NCBI RefSeq assembly: GCF_964275005.1
Contig: NC_092688.1
Location: 19,810,403 to 19,874,402 of the forward strand
Reading direction: 5' to 3'
DNA: 64,000 nt
Origin: Diadema setosum
Taxonomy: Eukaryota; Echinodermata; Echinoidea; Diadematoida; Diadematidae
The position numbers and the translations under genes are program-made. The notes beneath the pieces are model-generated. The model was not told where the DNA came from, searched no databases, and worked only from the letters and a program-made list of their open reading frames with translations. Numbering within the stretch: position 1 is the first letter of the stretch; each line of letters starts with the position of its first letter. Of this stretch, positions 12,030 to 27,000 are shown one piece after another.

Positions 12030-15000
12030 CTGCGTGTGATGGAACGAAAATTGGATACGAACCAAATAACTCATGAGGTGGTGCAAGAAGATGAATTCTA
12101 ACATATTTGTCAAGCACAGCTGCTACTCAGACTATGTTCTACTACATCATCAAAATAACTCCTGACTGTTTGAACACTAATGATCAAATACCAGGGGCAG
12201 ATCCAGGAATTCTGTAAAGGGGGGGCGTGACTAATATTTCTGGTGCCACTTCCAGGTTTCATTTCATTTCTTTCTTTTTATTTCTTTTGTTTTTAACGAA
12301 AAATAAAGGGGGGGGGGGCGTGCGCCGGTTGCGCCCCCCTCTGGATACGCCACTGAATACGAAATGCAAAGCAAGATGAACTCCATATTTTTTCACCCGT
12401 TTGAAATAGCAGTGGATGGTTCATCTTGCATACATATTACTTGAATACCTCAATGTGGCAGAACTGAACTTTCAGAGGCACTGTTGCTGTCCGATGAACA
12501 AAGAAACAGGTAGGAGAATCAAAACTTTAAAACACCTGGCTCTCTACATCAGATAAACATCATTAGTCCTTGAGAATCAATCAAATTCTGTGAAGAACTG
12601 TAAAAGCCAAACTAGAACAACAACAACAAGGATCTTGGTCCTCTGAGCTTCAGGACATATTCAATATTGGTGCACACCGCCTGTAATGGCACAGAAGGAT
12701 ATGGGGCATAAAATAAACTTAGAGCCTCCAGGGGCCCTACAAACTTGTGTCTTTGGCTCAGGTGAGCTAAAAAGAAATCACGATATCTGCAATAAATCAC
12801 AAACAGCACCCAGCTCATCACAGGTAAGCAGGGGGAAAAATAGGGTGATAATACAGTGCATATCCCAAACTAGAGCTAATGAGATGTGACAAGCACCTAC
12901 TCGGACAGCTGACCACTAACCTGTTGGAGATGGCTGATACTGCTGCGGCCAGGGCTGACCGGAGTTCTCCTGACCTCTTCACCTCTTGTCTCTCCTTGAG
13001 TGTCTCCAAGACCGCCGAGATACTCGTGAAATCTGGTGTCTGGATAGTGTGAGATCAAGTACATGAATATGTCTTAACGTTTCTGGTGAATATCTCTTTG
13101 CAGTGTTACCGGAATACATTCTCCAAAGCAGGAGAGAAAAGCATTCATTCAGACACATGCACTGAATCTTGTACAGTGGAACATATTTATACAGCGGTCA
13201 GATTAGAAGAAAAAAAAAACAAAACACCAAGGTGATTGCACAGGTCCCAGCTCAAAATATTTCTTGGTTCTTGTACACTGATTAAGTGATAAACCTGATA
13301 TGAAACAGTAATTGTCACGGTTTTTAGGTACTTTGGTTATGACGAGCTTCCCCTTTACCACATCTGAGAGAATATGAATTACAAAGTTTCTGGTCTGTTC
13401 ACTGTGACCTCATTTGCAATAAAGCTAGTAGTACTACTACTACTGCTACTTCCACCACCACCACCACAACTTTTACTACTCCTGCTACACAACAATAAAT
13501 AGAAGCTAAACAACAAAAACATTCTTTGCCTAACATAGCAAAGTCCAATGACTACATTAACATAATTTCAACTGACATACCCTGCAAAAAAAGCTTTTAT
13601 TTCACTTCTGGTTGCCCATACTACCCTGCACAGGTGTTATGTGATGCTTTATCAGTGCAAAGTATTCATGTTTTGTTGCATGGCAGTGACTTGTCTCTGT
13701 ACGTTATCAGTGCAGACCACATGGTCAGGTCAACACAGTAGCTGTACAGAGTTTTGATGTCCGCAGTGGGAACGCCAGACCGGTCATTGACATACCGGCC
13801 CGGAGCAGACCTTTGGTCTGACCTGCGAGATGATGGAGCAATGTCGTAGCTTCAATAAATCAGCACAATACCTGACCAGATTTTACAAGCTACTGCTACA
13901 TACCTTCAGGCTCAATCACATAAACTTTAACCCTATTCTAACTGGGGGGGGTCAAATTGACCCCCCCCTCGACGTTTCGCGCCATGATTCCGCAACACGC
14001 AAAGATTTTGCCGCGTCGTTTCATGACTTTTTTCATTCGAGTCTCCCGCATATTTTGAGACCAAATTTGCGACGTCCGGGTACACCGTTCTGAAGTTATG
14101 CAATGTTTTGCATATGCATGTCAACCCGAAAAACGCTCGAATTCATGATTTCGTGTGCAAATCCAATGCAAACTGTGTTTTTTTGTTTAATTGATATAAA
14201 TTAGATTATTTCAACTTTTAACCATTGAAATAAATCAATTCTAATGTAGATAAGCTTGAAAAAGTGCCTCCAACAAATTTTGGCAAAAAAACAATAGAAA
14301 ACAAAAGATCGAAAAAACAATAAAATACATAAGAAATTAACAAAACAATAAAAAACAAAAGAAAATGATTTTGATTGCGCTATTTTTTTACTAGAAAATT
14401 GTTTGATGTGTCTTGAGGAACTCTGACACAAAAATTTAATAATCCTTCAGTCTTTTTGATGGAGTTATAGGTGAAAATATGATTTCATGCGTTAATTTGC
14501 ATAATTAATTTATTAAAAAATATGAAATCAAAATTTTTCTACTGTATGACCATGTAATCTTGTAGTTGACATCCGGCTCTATGTTCAGGCAAAATTTTGC
14601 GGCGATCGCGCGATCGGCGGCCGAGATCTGAAGGGGGGGTCAAATTGACCCCCCCCCCCCCAGTAAAAACTTGGTCTCAAATAGCCCAGTTAGAATAGGG
14701 TTAAATCAACAAAAAAGTGCACCACTGACATAATGCAAGACACAATTTGATCATACATGTGCACATTTCTGTACATTTTCTTTACAATGTTTACTCATGT
14801 CCTGAAAATTGTACATGTAACCATTTCTGCACATTCACTTTCTTTACAACATTTGGCAATATCCTGAACTGCACACTGTATACACATACATTCATGACAT
14901 CTCACACTTAACACAGCTGTCAAGAGACAAGGGAATTAAGTCATTTTCTTTACAATGTTTAGCAATGTCCTGAATTGTATGCTGTACAGACATAAATTTA

Positions 15001-18000
15001 TGATATCTTTCACTATACACACCTGTCAAGATGTACGGGAAAAATGGTTATTCATTCACCACCATCATTACCTTTGAGATGTGATGTCCAAGTGAAGCGC
15101 ATTGCTGCACAGTGTGCAGGAGTTGAACCACAGACTTTGCCTTGAACTCTGACCCTTCTCCCAGCATGCCTTGCAGGATGAGGGTCAAGACAGACAGGAT
15201 GTGCTCACTGACCTTTGGCCAGGTAGCAAGGTTGCCCTGGAAATCAGAAAAGAACGAAAACACAGAAAGAGTCATCTCCATGTATGGACCCTGGGGAATG
15301 CCACTGGCACAAGATGTCTTGCATAACTGTAAACTCACAAACACGCTTCTCTCATTCAAATTATTCTTGCTCCGAGTTGTCTTTTTCAATGCAACTGACT
15401 GACAAATTGCCCTTCATGGACGTAAATGAAGACTTAAAAGTATTCTCTCATGAAAATGTTAATAAGACTCCTATTCTCTAGCATCTCCCAGCAATTCTCC
15501 GGCAATTCAATCTACCTCCACCATTGTGTCTAGCAAGCCTGACGACATGTTTTACAAGGACACTTACGGGTGCCCATTTCCAGAGCGAATACAGTCTGCA
15601 ACTATAAAAGACTTGATCACAACATTGCATAAAAATTTGTAATGAAACAGAAATGAATCTCATGAAGGCATGTGAGAGTAAAATACTCACAGCATAGGGT
15701 CTCTTGCTCAGTAAAAGGGACAGCATCCGACATGCCTGTGTCTGCAGGATTAAAAAAAAAGAGAAGAAACATGATTGAATTCAAAAAGGTTGAGACACCA
15801 CATCAGAAATACAAAAATAATTATTTCACAGAGAACTAGAAATGTCGCTTTGGCGACTGGTATGCCTCCGCCATAATGCATGATTTTCCCAATAGGTCTA
15901 GACAGTACATGTGGACAATGTGTAATTACATTTTCACAAAATTGGCAAAATATTGAAATAACAAATTTGTCACAGATGTGTTGAATGTTCACCTTCCTTG
16001 ACCTAGGTTTAATTGGATGAATAGGAGAGCATGTATCTAGGGATTTAAGGACTTTAACTTGACTTTGACCCATTCATACAATTAGGCATTGAGTAATTTT
16101 CAAGGTACAATTGTGGAGAATTGGTGTGAATTTCTGAATTGAATAGTAAATTGTTACCATTTTCATCTGGCCCTTGACCCTAAAATTCATAAGATAATCA
16201 CTTTCAGGTAGAACATGCATAATATGTACTAAGTTTCAAGATAACTTGAGCCACTTCCGAGATATGGAGGAAAAAGTTAGTTCAGCACTTTCACTTGATC
16301 TTTGACCCTTTGACCTTTGAGGCAAAAAAAGAAAACAAAAACTTTCCAGAGAATTTCTATTAGGTTACACATGCATACACCAAGTGTTAAAAAAAATAAC
16401 CCTGCTGGCATAGCATAAATATGAGGGAAATAGTGAATTTTGAAGTGTTGCACTTGACCTTTGACCCCTGACCTTTGACCCCATGAACCCTACATTCTCT
16501 AGATAATCAATTCCAGTCAGTACATTGTATGTATGTTCCATGAAGATACCTTGAACAATTTTCCAAGGTACGGAGAAAAAAAAAGAAGTTTTAATATTTT
16601 TACTTGACCTTTGACCTTAAGACCCAAACTTTCACCAGAGAATCTTAATTGGGTAATACATGTATACACTAAGTTTCAAGAAAATATCTTCAGGCATTCA
16701 ATAGATATGGTGGAAATAGTGAAATTTTATGTATTTGACCCTGACCTTTTGACCTTTGACCACATGACCCAAACTTTCACCAGAGAATCTTAATTGGGTA
16801 ATACATGTATACACTAAGTTTCAAGAAAATATCTTCAGGCATTCAATAGATATGGTGGAAATAGTGAAATTTTATGTATTTGACCCTGACCTTTTGACCT
16901 TTGACCTCATGACCCAAACTTTTACCAGAGAATCTTAATTGGGTAATACATGTATACACTAAGTTTCAAGAAAATATCTTCAGGCATTCAATAGATATGG
17001 TGGAAATAGTGAAATTTTATGTATTTGACCTTGACCTTTTGACCTCTGACCATGAGCATGTGCACCCAAAAGTTGATAGGCACAACTTCACCCCCTAATA
17101 CACATACATGCCAAGTTTCATTAGGATACCTCAACAGGTTTTGATAGTTACCTTGTCCACAAAATTAATTACGGACGGACGGAAGGACGGACAGACGGAC
17201 GGACAACCCGAAAACATAATGCCTCCGGCACCACTTCGTGGCGGAGGCATAACAAAAACACTGGAGTGTCTATTTGATGTACTAACAAATAAGATATCCT
17301 TTGTTTCCATGTGTATGAAAAAAGGAGGAAAAATATCCAAAAGTAAAAAGACGTTCAACAATGCTGCCACGTTCTAGATCTCATGGTGTGGGCCTAACTT
17401 ACATCACAAACATCACAATTCTGCTAATCACCCTTTTACACCAAAACTGATAGATACTACTTCTTTTCTTCCCTAAATATCGATTGTAAAAATGCAATTT
17501 GTTTCTTTTTTTTTTTGGAGGGGGGGAGGGGGAGGACTTCACAGGTTCCCACTGTCTCGGTGACATTAAATGGATCTTCACTACTATATGTGGATATGTA
17601 CAAGAATCTACTGAGAGGCAGGGAAGTCTGCTGCTTTGTTAAGGTGCAACTGATGTGCATCCAGTCCTCACCCTTCTATAGAGCTGAACTCCATTCTGGA
17701 CAGACGTTGTGAGTGCATCTGAAAGGTGCCATGCCAAGGCCTGCAGAATGATGAAAAGAAAAACACAGAAAATGTTAACAATAGTATGCAAACACAGAGA
17801 CAGACTGAGGGAGAGATAGCAGAGAGTGAGTGACAGACAGACAGACAGACAATTATAGGGGATGCACAAGACACTTTACAGAAAAATCAAACATGACATA
17901 AAGAAGGATTAACATGTACATGATGGAGATACAGAGAAAACAAGCACCTGACTCAATTGAACATCAGACATGTCACTGACAAACCAGAGAACTATGACAG

Positions 18001-21000
18001 CGGCACACATATCTTCACATTCAATATATCCCTACACTTTGTTAGTCAAAATCAAATTCATGTGGTCTACAAAGGAAATGGCTCCTGGTGATGGAATAAA
18101 TAAACAGATAAACACTGTATTCCAAACAGCGCTGATATCACCGTTGTCTGTTAATGACAATGTACCCATGGTATTTTCAACGTCGTTTATAACAGGCTCC
18201 CCTACACAGTACTTAACCATAGATTACTTCACAGTCAGCGGCTAGTTCTTCATAGTCCATTGCAATTTCTACTGACCAAAGTCTCAGTCTCTCTATCACA
18301 TTCCTCTGTCACTATTTCACATTTCTGCAACTTGAAATAGTGACAGACAACTATCTCATACACAAATACTTACTGGAAATCTGTCAATCAAGTCTGTGAA
18401 GAGATTAGGGTGCAGACATGTAGCCCTGCAACATGAAGAAAATAGGATGAAATATGAGTAGTTACTACCTGAGAAATCAGGGCATGAACATGAGATGACA
18501 GAAATACGTTGGGGAAAAGTGGTGCAAGATGATTTATTGCCAAAAGCCATGACCTGCTTTGGGAGATACTAACAAAAATAAAAGACGACACAACCAAATT
18601 AGTATTTCTGTGACTTCAAAAATTACTAAACTGGTGTTGCACCTCGTAAGTAACTAAGTACAGACAGTAGAAATATTTTCATAAATTACAGCTCTTGAGT
18701 GACGCCAGGATGCTACAAATAAAACAACAAAACAAAAATGTCTCCATCTTATTGATCTTCCTTTTTCCTCAGTTGCTGTCGTCTAATCATTTACAATGGA
18801 AATAAAAGAGCTACATGTTCCTTGCTAAATGTCTGGTAACATGGCAGTGACCTGTCTCTGTACGTTATCAGTGCAGACCACATGGTCAGGTCAACACAGT
18901 AGCTGTACAGAGTTTTGATGTCCGCAGTGGGAACGCCAGACCGGTCATCGACATACCGGCCCGGAGCAGACCTTTGGTCTGACCTGCGATGGCAAAATAC
19001 TGAAAGTGGACATGGGCAGGACACGGGCTTTTCTCCATTTAATATAAAAAACAATGCACTGACTCGTTCTTTGGGGATTGTAGGGACACTCGGTCAGTGT
19101 TGTGTCTGTGCAATTATCTCTTCTGTTCACCTCTAATACACTGCACAGAAGCAAATAATGTGGACCCTTTGGAACAAATTCAAAAATGCACTCTACATCA
19201 AATCCATGGTTTACATCTAATCATGTAGTGAAACAAGTGCTAAATAGGCATCCTGCATACGCTGGCATCAGGTTGTCCATTATCTGTTGGCATATGCGAC
19301 GTGTCACATGCATTTGTGCACTAGAAATTTGTATAATCCAAGGACTATATCTACTCTACTTTGGGAAATCCCCGCCTGTGTGGGTCCCCTGAGGAGATTA
19401 GCAGTAAACTGTGCATGGTCATCAACCCACACATCCTACCAAACAGATAAATGATCAACAGTGAGTCTTGCTGTCCCTGTATTTTTTTCTGAGTTAATAT
19501 ATGAAGATTTCTTTTCAAAAGTTGCTAAATCCATCTTTTATCAAATTGGAGTTAACAGAAATGTATTCAGTTTCAGTGGTCCCACACCATTAACTCTTCA
19601 AAGTCTTAAAATTGTGAGAAAATGGAGAAATCGGGCAAAGGATATTGACTTTTGTTCCAATAAATGTTAAATCCATTTCTGTTTTGTTCCAAAGGGTGCT
19701 AAATAGAGCAGGATCAAATCAGAACCAATCAGAAGCCTACGTGCATGCTTGACCGTACTTTGACCCCAGAATAAGGCAAGGCTGGCTTTCTTTCCTGCCT
19801 GTGTAGTGTTCCAGATGACCTTTATATTTATTATTTGATTATTGGCCGTGGAATCATCGCATGAAAACACTAAGAAGCTTGAGAAATAAACACCCAGGTT
19901 TTTCTCCTTACCATCAAAAGTGGATTCAACACCTTTTGGAAAGGAACTCTTCATACGTCAAAGCTTTACCAACCTATGCATGGTGAAGTCCTCCAATGCC
20001 TCAGAGTAAAGACCAGTGATTCTGCCCACATCAATCAGTCCCATCGTTGGCTCTTCACTGCCTGGACTCTCCTCTTTCTCACCCTCCTCCTCCTCTTTCT
20101 CCTCCTTCCTGCCCTTCTTCTTCTTTCCCTCCTTTAACCTCTGACCTCTAGTCTTCAGAGGTGATGGGTCGGTGTTGACTTCATTACCCCGCAGAACTCT
20201 CATCTGAAAAACAAACAAACAAACAAACATGAAATGGCTGTACACCTTACACACTCCATCTCTGGATATTCTGTAATATCTAAGTAGAAGTGAGTGATTC
20301 CTTTAACACTAACTAGGCCGGGCTATTTAGGTAGATGATAGAGCCGGGGGGGCCTCCCAGGCCCACCCTCCAGATCTCGGCCGTCGACTGCGCAATCGCG
20401 ACGAAAATTGGCACACACATTGCCTATGATGTAATCTAAAGTACCATGAAGTTAATTTTTTCAAAAATGTTTCATTTACACCAAATTCTGCTAATTTATG
20501 CATAATGATGCATGAAATCAGACAATTTGGTATAAATCACTAAATAAAGCTCAAAATAGGCACATTTTTTGTGTAAATATTCTTTTTAGTGTCCTTAGCA
20601 AATGTAAGAGAAAAAAATTGCGCAATCAGAAAGTATTTTATTGTTTTTTTAATTTCTTATGTATTTCTTTGTTTTTTCGACTTTATGTTTTTCATTGTTT
20701 TTTTTTAATGAAATTTGTCCCCGACATTGTTCCGAACAAGAAAATATGTTATTAATTGATTTTAATCAATAAAACCCAAAAATAACCATGCTTTTATGAA
20801 ATTTGCCTGTAAACACAGTTTGCATTGAAATTGTACACAAATTCACATTTTTGAGCAATTTTTGGTCTGACATGCACGTGCATATTTATGCGCAACTTCG
20901 GAACCGCGCACTCGGGCATCGCAAATTTGGTGTCAAAAGATGCGGGAGACTCGAAAGAAAAAAGGTCATGAAACGTCACGGCGATAGCTTATCGCAATAG

Positions 21001-24000
21001 GGATATATCGCGCGAAACGTCGGGGGGGGGGGGGCCTTGGAGGGCCCCCCCCCCCCCCCCCCCCGGCCTAGTTAGGGTTAAAAGTGTAAAATAGAGCATA
21101 TATCATCACTTGTCAAATAAAATTAATCAAACAGTGATGCAAGTCAGAAATGGGTTTAACATATCTCTGGTTTCAATTTTCCACAACCTACAGGGTTCTT
21201 TCAAGTCTCAGAAACTGAGTTTCTAAATGAATTTAAACATGTTGTGTGTGTGGGTTTTTTTTCCAAACATCCACATGCATAATAATAGCAATGAGAGTGC
21301 CCTTACACCAACTCCAGTGAAACAAGAATTTTTAATCGTTAACCTTGACTCTTCGCAACTTGAGGAGATTATCTAAACTGTCAGCTGACTAGACTCACCA
21401 AGAAGAGGCAGCCGCTGGAAACCAGGGAGACGATTGTGACAGAGTGAGCTGGGATGGACATAAACATAGAATGATTGCTTAAATACATCTTATTTGATTT
21501 GAACTACTATTAGTGTTAAATCCTGACAAAGAAATTCACTGTTAAGAATTCCTTCTCACTTTATATTTGTTTATTACTTACATTCTACCCAATCACAAAC
21601 AATTAAACACAGATATATCAATGCAGATTTAACTGAAAGTCAACTTTCCCTCTATGAATGTACCATTACTTTATCAAGCATAAGCTTACAAGAATGAGAG
21701 AGGAAATTTACGATTCCCCAGTTGTTAGACAAATATAATACAGTCAAACCTGCCATAGCGGACACCCGTCTATCGCGACCACTGAAAAATCCCCCAAGAG
21801 AAATGCCCTGTTAAAGACCCTGTGTATAGCGGCCACCTGTCTCACGTGGCCAGCGGCCACAAATTTTGTTTCCCACGGTAGATTTTAGCCTGTCTATAGC
21901 AGCCACAGACCCAATGGAGCCGTATCCGAGCCAATAATTCAGTGTGTTTTCTGCTTTGTAGCCATGCCAGTCATTCATGGGCAACGTTCAGTGATCGCCA
22001 CCTCTGCATTCATCACTAATTCAGTCATAATAATGCACTAGTGTTAAGCTTTCTTCACGACTGTACACATGCTTCTGTGCAACAATTTCATGAACACCAG
22101 CATTGTTCAATGCATGAAACACATGTGCGTATACGTATACACACATACATGCAAGTACTTAAAGATGTATACAACGATGATACGTGTACATGTAGGCAAT
22201 GCACACAAAGTTGGACAACCTGTCTACAGCGGCCACCTGTCTATAACAGCCACTTTTTTTCGTCTCACTTGGGTGGCCGCTATAGACAGGTTCAACTGTA
22301 TCATGGTCATCACAGAATGGCCACTGCTAACCAACATCCCTGTTTCTGTTCCCTAAGTAAGCAAAGTATTTTTTTTTTTTTCAGTAATTACATATATTTC
22401 TCCTACAGAACAATTATTCTTAACACACAATCATATCTAAATGTTCAAAGATGTTTGCTTTTGCATCTGTAAAGAAATGCACCAAGCATGGCATGTATTC
22501 AGGAAATGACAGAAGGAGCAAAAGTTGGTGACAAAAATTTCTGTTACAAAGGCAAAACTCACCTTTCTGAGCAATTTGTAAAAGCTCTTTGATGGTTTCA
22601 TGAATCTTGTCTCTGCTGTCAGACAGATTGTGAGGGTACTGCAGAAAAAAAGTCAAAATTGAGGGAACATTAGATCACTCTGTATGACAGCAAAACAAAG
22701 ATCTCCCGCAGTTGTTTTTGTTGTAACGTATGATTAAAAACATGACCAATAACTTCATGGTATGACCAATATACAAAAGATGACAAATAGGCAAAATTTA
22801 TTTCCAACCTCAGAAATAGAATAAAGGATGCTGATTGACAGTCCATCACACGGCATGCCATCCAACAACAGCAGCAAAATTCAGGATTAATAAATTTCTT
22901 CATGATTTTTTTTTTTTTTTTCCGAATAGACAACACTTTCCTCATACCTTGAGTTGCAAAATGACCACACTAACAATCTCACTCAGGAGTATAAAATCAT
23001 CGAAAACTCTTCATTGACAACATGAAGAGCAGCTAGAAATACAATCTTTCGTACACTGAAAAGTACACAAGTACGGTCATAGTGGCATACTCTGAAAGAA
23101 TGAACTATTGATATGACCCATGTCCCAAAGTCACTGCAAAATCTAGCTGCATCAAGCAAAGCTCTGAGCAGACTCGTCCTACAGTGTTACTACAAACCTT
23201 TTTGATGCGGCACAACTTGTTGCGGTAGATGTTGAGGGCTTTCTCCGCCAGCAACTGGTTGTCCTTGTGACCAGCCGAAGAGTCTACTACCCTGAGCAAC
23301 GGCACCACAAGATCCTGGGGTGCACAGAGAAAGTGGGAAAGGGGGTTGTTAAATTAAACCCTCATCCACCCATGTAGCATCATCCTAAGGCAATTCTCTT
23401 GGTACAAAGCCACTTACAATAGCTGGGCATTGCAAAAGTTTGTCCGTCTTCTGTTCGTTGGTGAAGAGCATGACAAAGGACATTTCTCCTACTTGCCCGA
23501 AAATACATAATTTATGAGCAAGGGTTCCAGTATTTGCACAGGCAAGTGCCCTTTCAGTTCATTTGCCCCACAGTGACTTTTAGTTGCCAAAAGCAAGTGC
23601 TAAGTGGGTCTGCAGCACACTGTGGTGGCTGCAAAGTTTTCATCACCCTCTTTATCTTAATACCCGTCAAACAAGTAGTGCTCTAAATAAATTGTTTCTT
23701 TCTCTGAACCTAGTCTATATTTACAAGTGAAATAAGAATGAGAGTCAAGAGAAAAAGAAAAGAAAAACTAAATGGAGAGCTCACTTTGACATTCATTACA
23801 CCAACAAAACTCAGCATTTTGCATCTCTTGTTAACTTCTCGGACTAAACTGAGCAACCTTACCAGAATGAGAGGGTTTGACTGTTGCCGCTTGATGAAGA
23901 TATCGAGAAGGTCCAGGACTCTGAGTTTGAAGTGGAGCATCATCGTCGAGGCCTCCTTCTTGTTCTTCCGCGATCTCGCGGTCATTGCCTTGAAGGCCTG

Positions 24001-27000
24001 GCTGAGAGCACTGTCCGTCTTCATCATAGCATCGTCGTCCAGTTCGAAGTCCGTTCCGCTATCCTTTGAATTACATGGGGGGGGGGGGATACTGTATTAA
24101 ACTGTACTGCAACTGAAGTGTCACTTTTCCATCAGATAATGCATGAAGTAAAGCTCAAACATATTCTGATTTTAAAAATATGGACACAACTCTCACATTT
24201 CCAATTCTAACTCTACTCGATTAACATTTTCGCAAAGTTAGCGCCCTAGACTTCACCTACAACTTGTTGAGTAGACAGACATGATCAGCCGTTACATAGT
24301 AACAGCCTGAAGCGAAGGCAATTCAGTGATGCAATTTGAATAGAATAATGCAATTCGATTCGATGACACCTTTTCGTGTCAATTAGTGAAGAAACTATAC
24401 TGGTATATCAGCAATCTAATCAATCATGGCAAGGGTTAAATTCAATATTCATGCCTTTATGCATCTACTCCCTTGATGCCAGCTTACCTCGGATCCAGAC
24501 TCTGCAGCAGCGTCCCCCAAGGCAGCCTTAATCTTCTCCTTCATGGCAGGATCGTGGTCCTCATCGTCCTCCTCATCGTCATCGTCATCATCGTCTTCCT
24601 CGGATTCATCAGATTCGCCATCATGCTGCACAGATATCAGAGAGCACATTTAGAAAGTTACAAACTTAACGGGCCAGAGCTCTTGGGTGATATCAATTTG
24701 AGTACTTTATCTCTGCTTTGTCAAACTATGCAAGCCTCTTCATTCTCTAAACAAATGATTTGTTCTTTTTTGTTCACAATTTACCTCACACTGTGCTTTC
24801 ATATTTCAAGCAAGCAGGATACAAAGATGAATTGTGCATAGGACCAAATGATCAGGATGCTGAATGCCATTATAGCTTTAAGGATGTGGGATGCTTGATG
24901 TTTCATTACAAGCTTCTTCTTTTTTTTTTTTTTTTACTCAGATCAAATACATGGCTTACCTTTATTATTTTGTTTGGTCTCTTGGAAAAAAATCACCATC
25001 AAAATTTTGAAAATAATAACTTTACTGTAATACCATTTTTAAAGTCTTAATTTTGAATTCAACTTTGCAGTGACCACATTAATTTGAGGGTAAACTGGCA
25101 CAGAGCACTTCCATACAAATTATTGAAGCATGGGAGTGTACTGGAAGGGTACGCACCTGTTTGTGTCCGTTTGTCAGTGAGTTCTTGGTCTTGACTTTGG
25201 TGAAGGATTCTTCTCCATCGTCCTCCTCATCGTCCTCCCCCTCATCATCATCTTCATTGTCTGAACAAGAGAATTCAAATCAGGAAAATGCATTAACCTT
25301 CACTACAAGGAACAAGAAAATGTCTGAACAAGAGAATTCAAATCAGGAAAATGCATTAACCTTCACTACAAGGAACAAGAAATAGGAGTTTCCTGTGCAG
25401 TCTATAGTCCTTAAAAGCTACGAGAGAGGGCTGATGTGGTATGGGGGTGAAGTGGTACCCTGGTATAGGGTATAGTCTGAGAATATGAAACTGTTCCTTC
25501 AGGGGGATGTTATACGTATCTGCACAATCACATTCAGCAGCTCTGAGTTGGGGGGAGGGGGGAACACTGTTATGCTATAGAGTTATGCTATCACAGTGAC
25601 CTCTATACTACTTCATCACTCTCAAGTAGGAATACAGTGCACTCCTGTTATAACGAACATGGTTATAACGAAATTCCTGCTACAATGAAGTAAAAATTCA
25701 GGTTGCAACATTATCCCCTCTATGTATTTCTACTGTTTTTATGTTCGCTTATAACAAAATTTCGATATAACGAAAGAAAACTGCCGGTCCCCGAGGACTT
25801 TTTTATAACGGGAGTCCACTGTATCTGAACAATCATATTACGCAGCTTTGAATATACAGGAAAAAAAAAAAAGAGAGCTGTCAACAAGAGTTATGTGACC
25901 ATAAAAATTCAATACTAGTGGTGAACTCTACATTACTTCATCTCTCTTCCAGAGAAAAAATTGCTTGTGTACAATGTTCTTACGATGCTAAGCAACTCTT
26001 TTTCATAATCAAGTTTATGACAAGAAATAAGGGGAAATATAACCAGACGTCAGAAACTTGTAATTTCATGGTGTCATCTATGCTAGAAATGCCCACTTGA
26101 TGCCTTGCTGTCAGCTCCAATTGTGCTTAAACAGAAATGAACTGAGAGCCTCCCTTACAGGACTGGACGTCAACTGGACAGATCTTTATTAGCCGAGAAC
26201 ATAAAGGGCTGTAGTGCCGTGTGATCTGTGGAGTTAATGCCTTCTGTTTGGACACCGATGACAGGTAACATTTGAGATCAACAAGAATGATCCAACTGTT
26301 CCATCTAACTACTCACCAGATTCCTGTCCCACTTGAACATTGCTCTTGGCAGGATCAAGGACCTGGATGGTAGTGGGATAGAGGAGAAGGAACTGTGAGG
26401 AGAGTATCATATCTCATGTATAATCTATTCTTATGTTAAAGGTGAAAGACATAAATTCAATGGATGGTTCATACAGCGTAGCCCAATACGCAAGTATCTG
26501 AATAATCTGATCTATATCACATTGCAGAGAATGTTCAATATTCTAAAATAGTACTCCTTATATGTAACATAATACTTTATCAAACTGACAACAGTTTTTG
26601 AGGTTTAATCATTTTTTATACATTTGCAAACCTAATTATATGATTCTGTTTCACTAAATTCTTAAAGTTTTATAGATCATGTAAAATATTTCATCAATAT
26701 CAGGGTTTATGAAGATCAGAGAAAATATGCTATATAATGAGATCTCATCTCATGCTTCAATGAGCACATTTTTGTTTGTTTGTTTTTTAATATGTCCCAT
26801 TACAAACAAGGGCTACTTCTTTTCACAAAGGGCACATGCAGACATTGCAAATCTCAAGATGTAAAATAAAGGTGAAAGGTCAATGTTCACTCTGACAGGA
26901 TCCAGGGAGCCTGGGAAACGTTGCAGCGCTCCTGGGTTTTAAAGAGTGATGGAGTTAATCTATCCCCAACGATCATAATACCACGACAACAGATTGAACG

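Noticed and set aside
13756..13828. Hammerhead or HDV-like ribozyme in the cloverleaf-like repeat
   Set aside because: Neither strand has the CTGATGA...GAAA hammerhead core or a convincing nested double pseudoknot. A new ribozyme class cannot be claimed from folding by eye.
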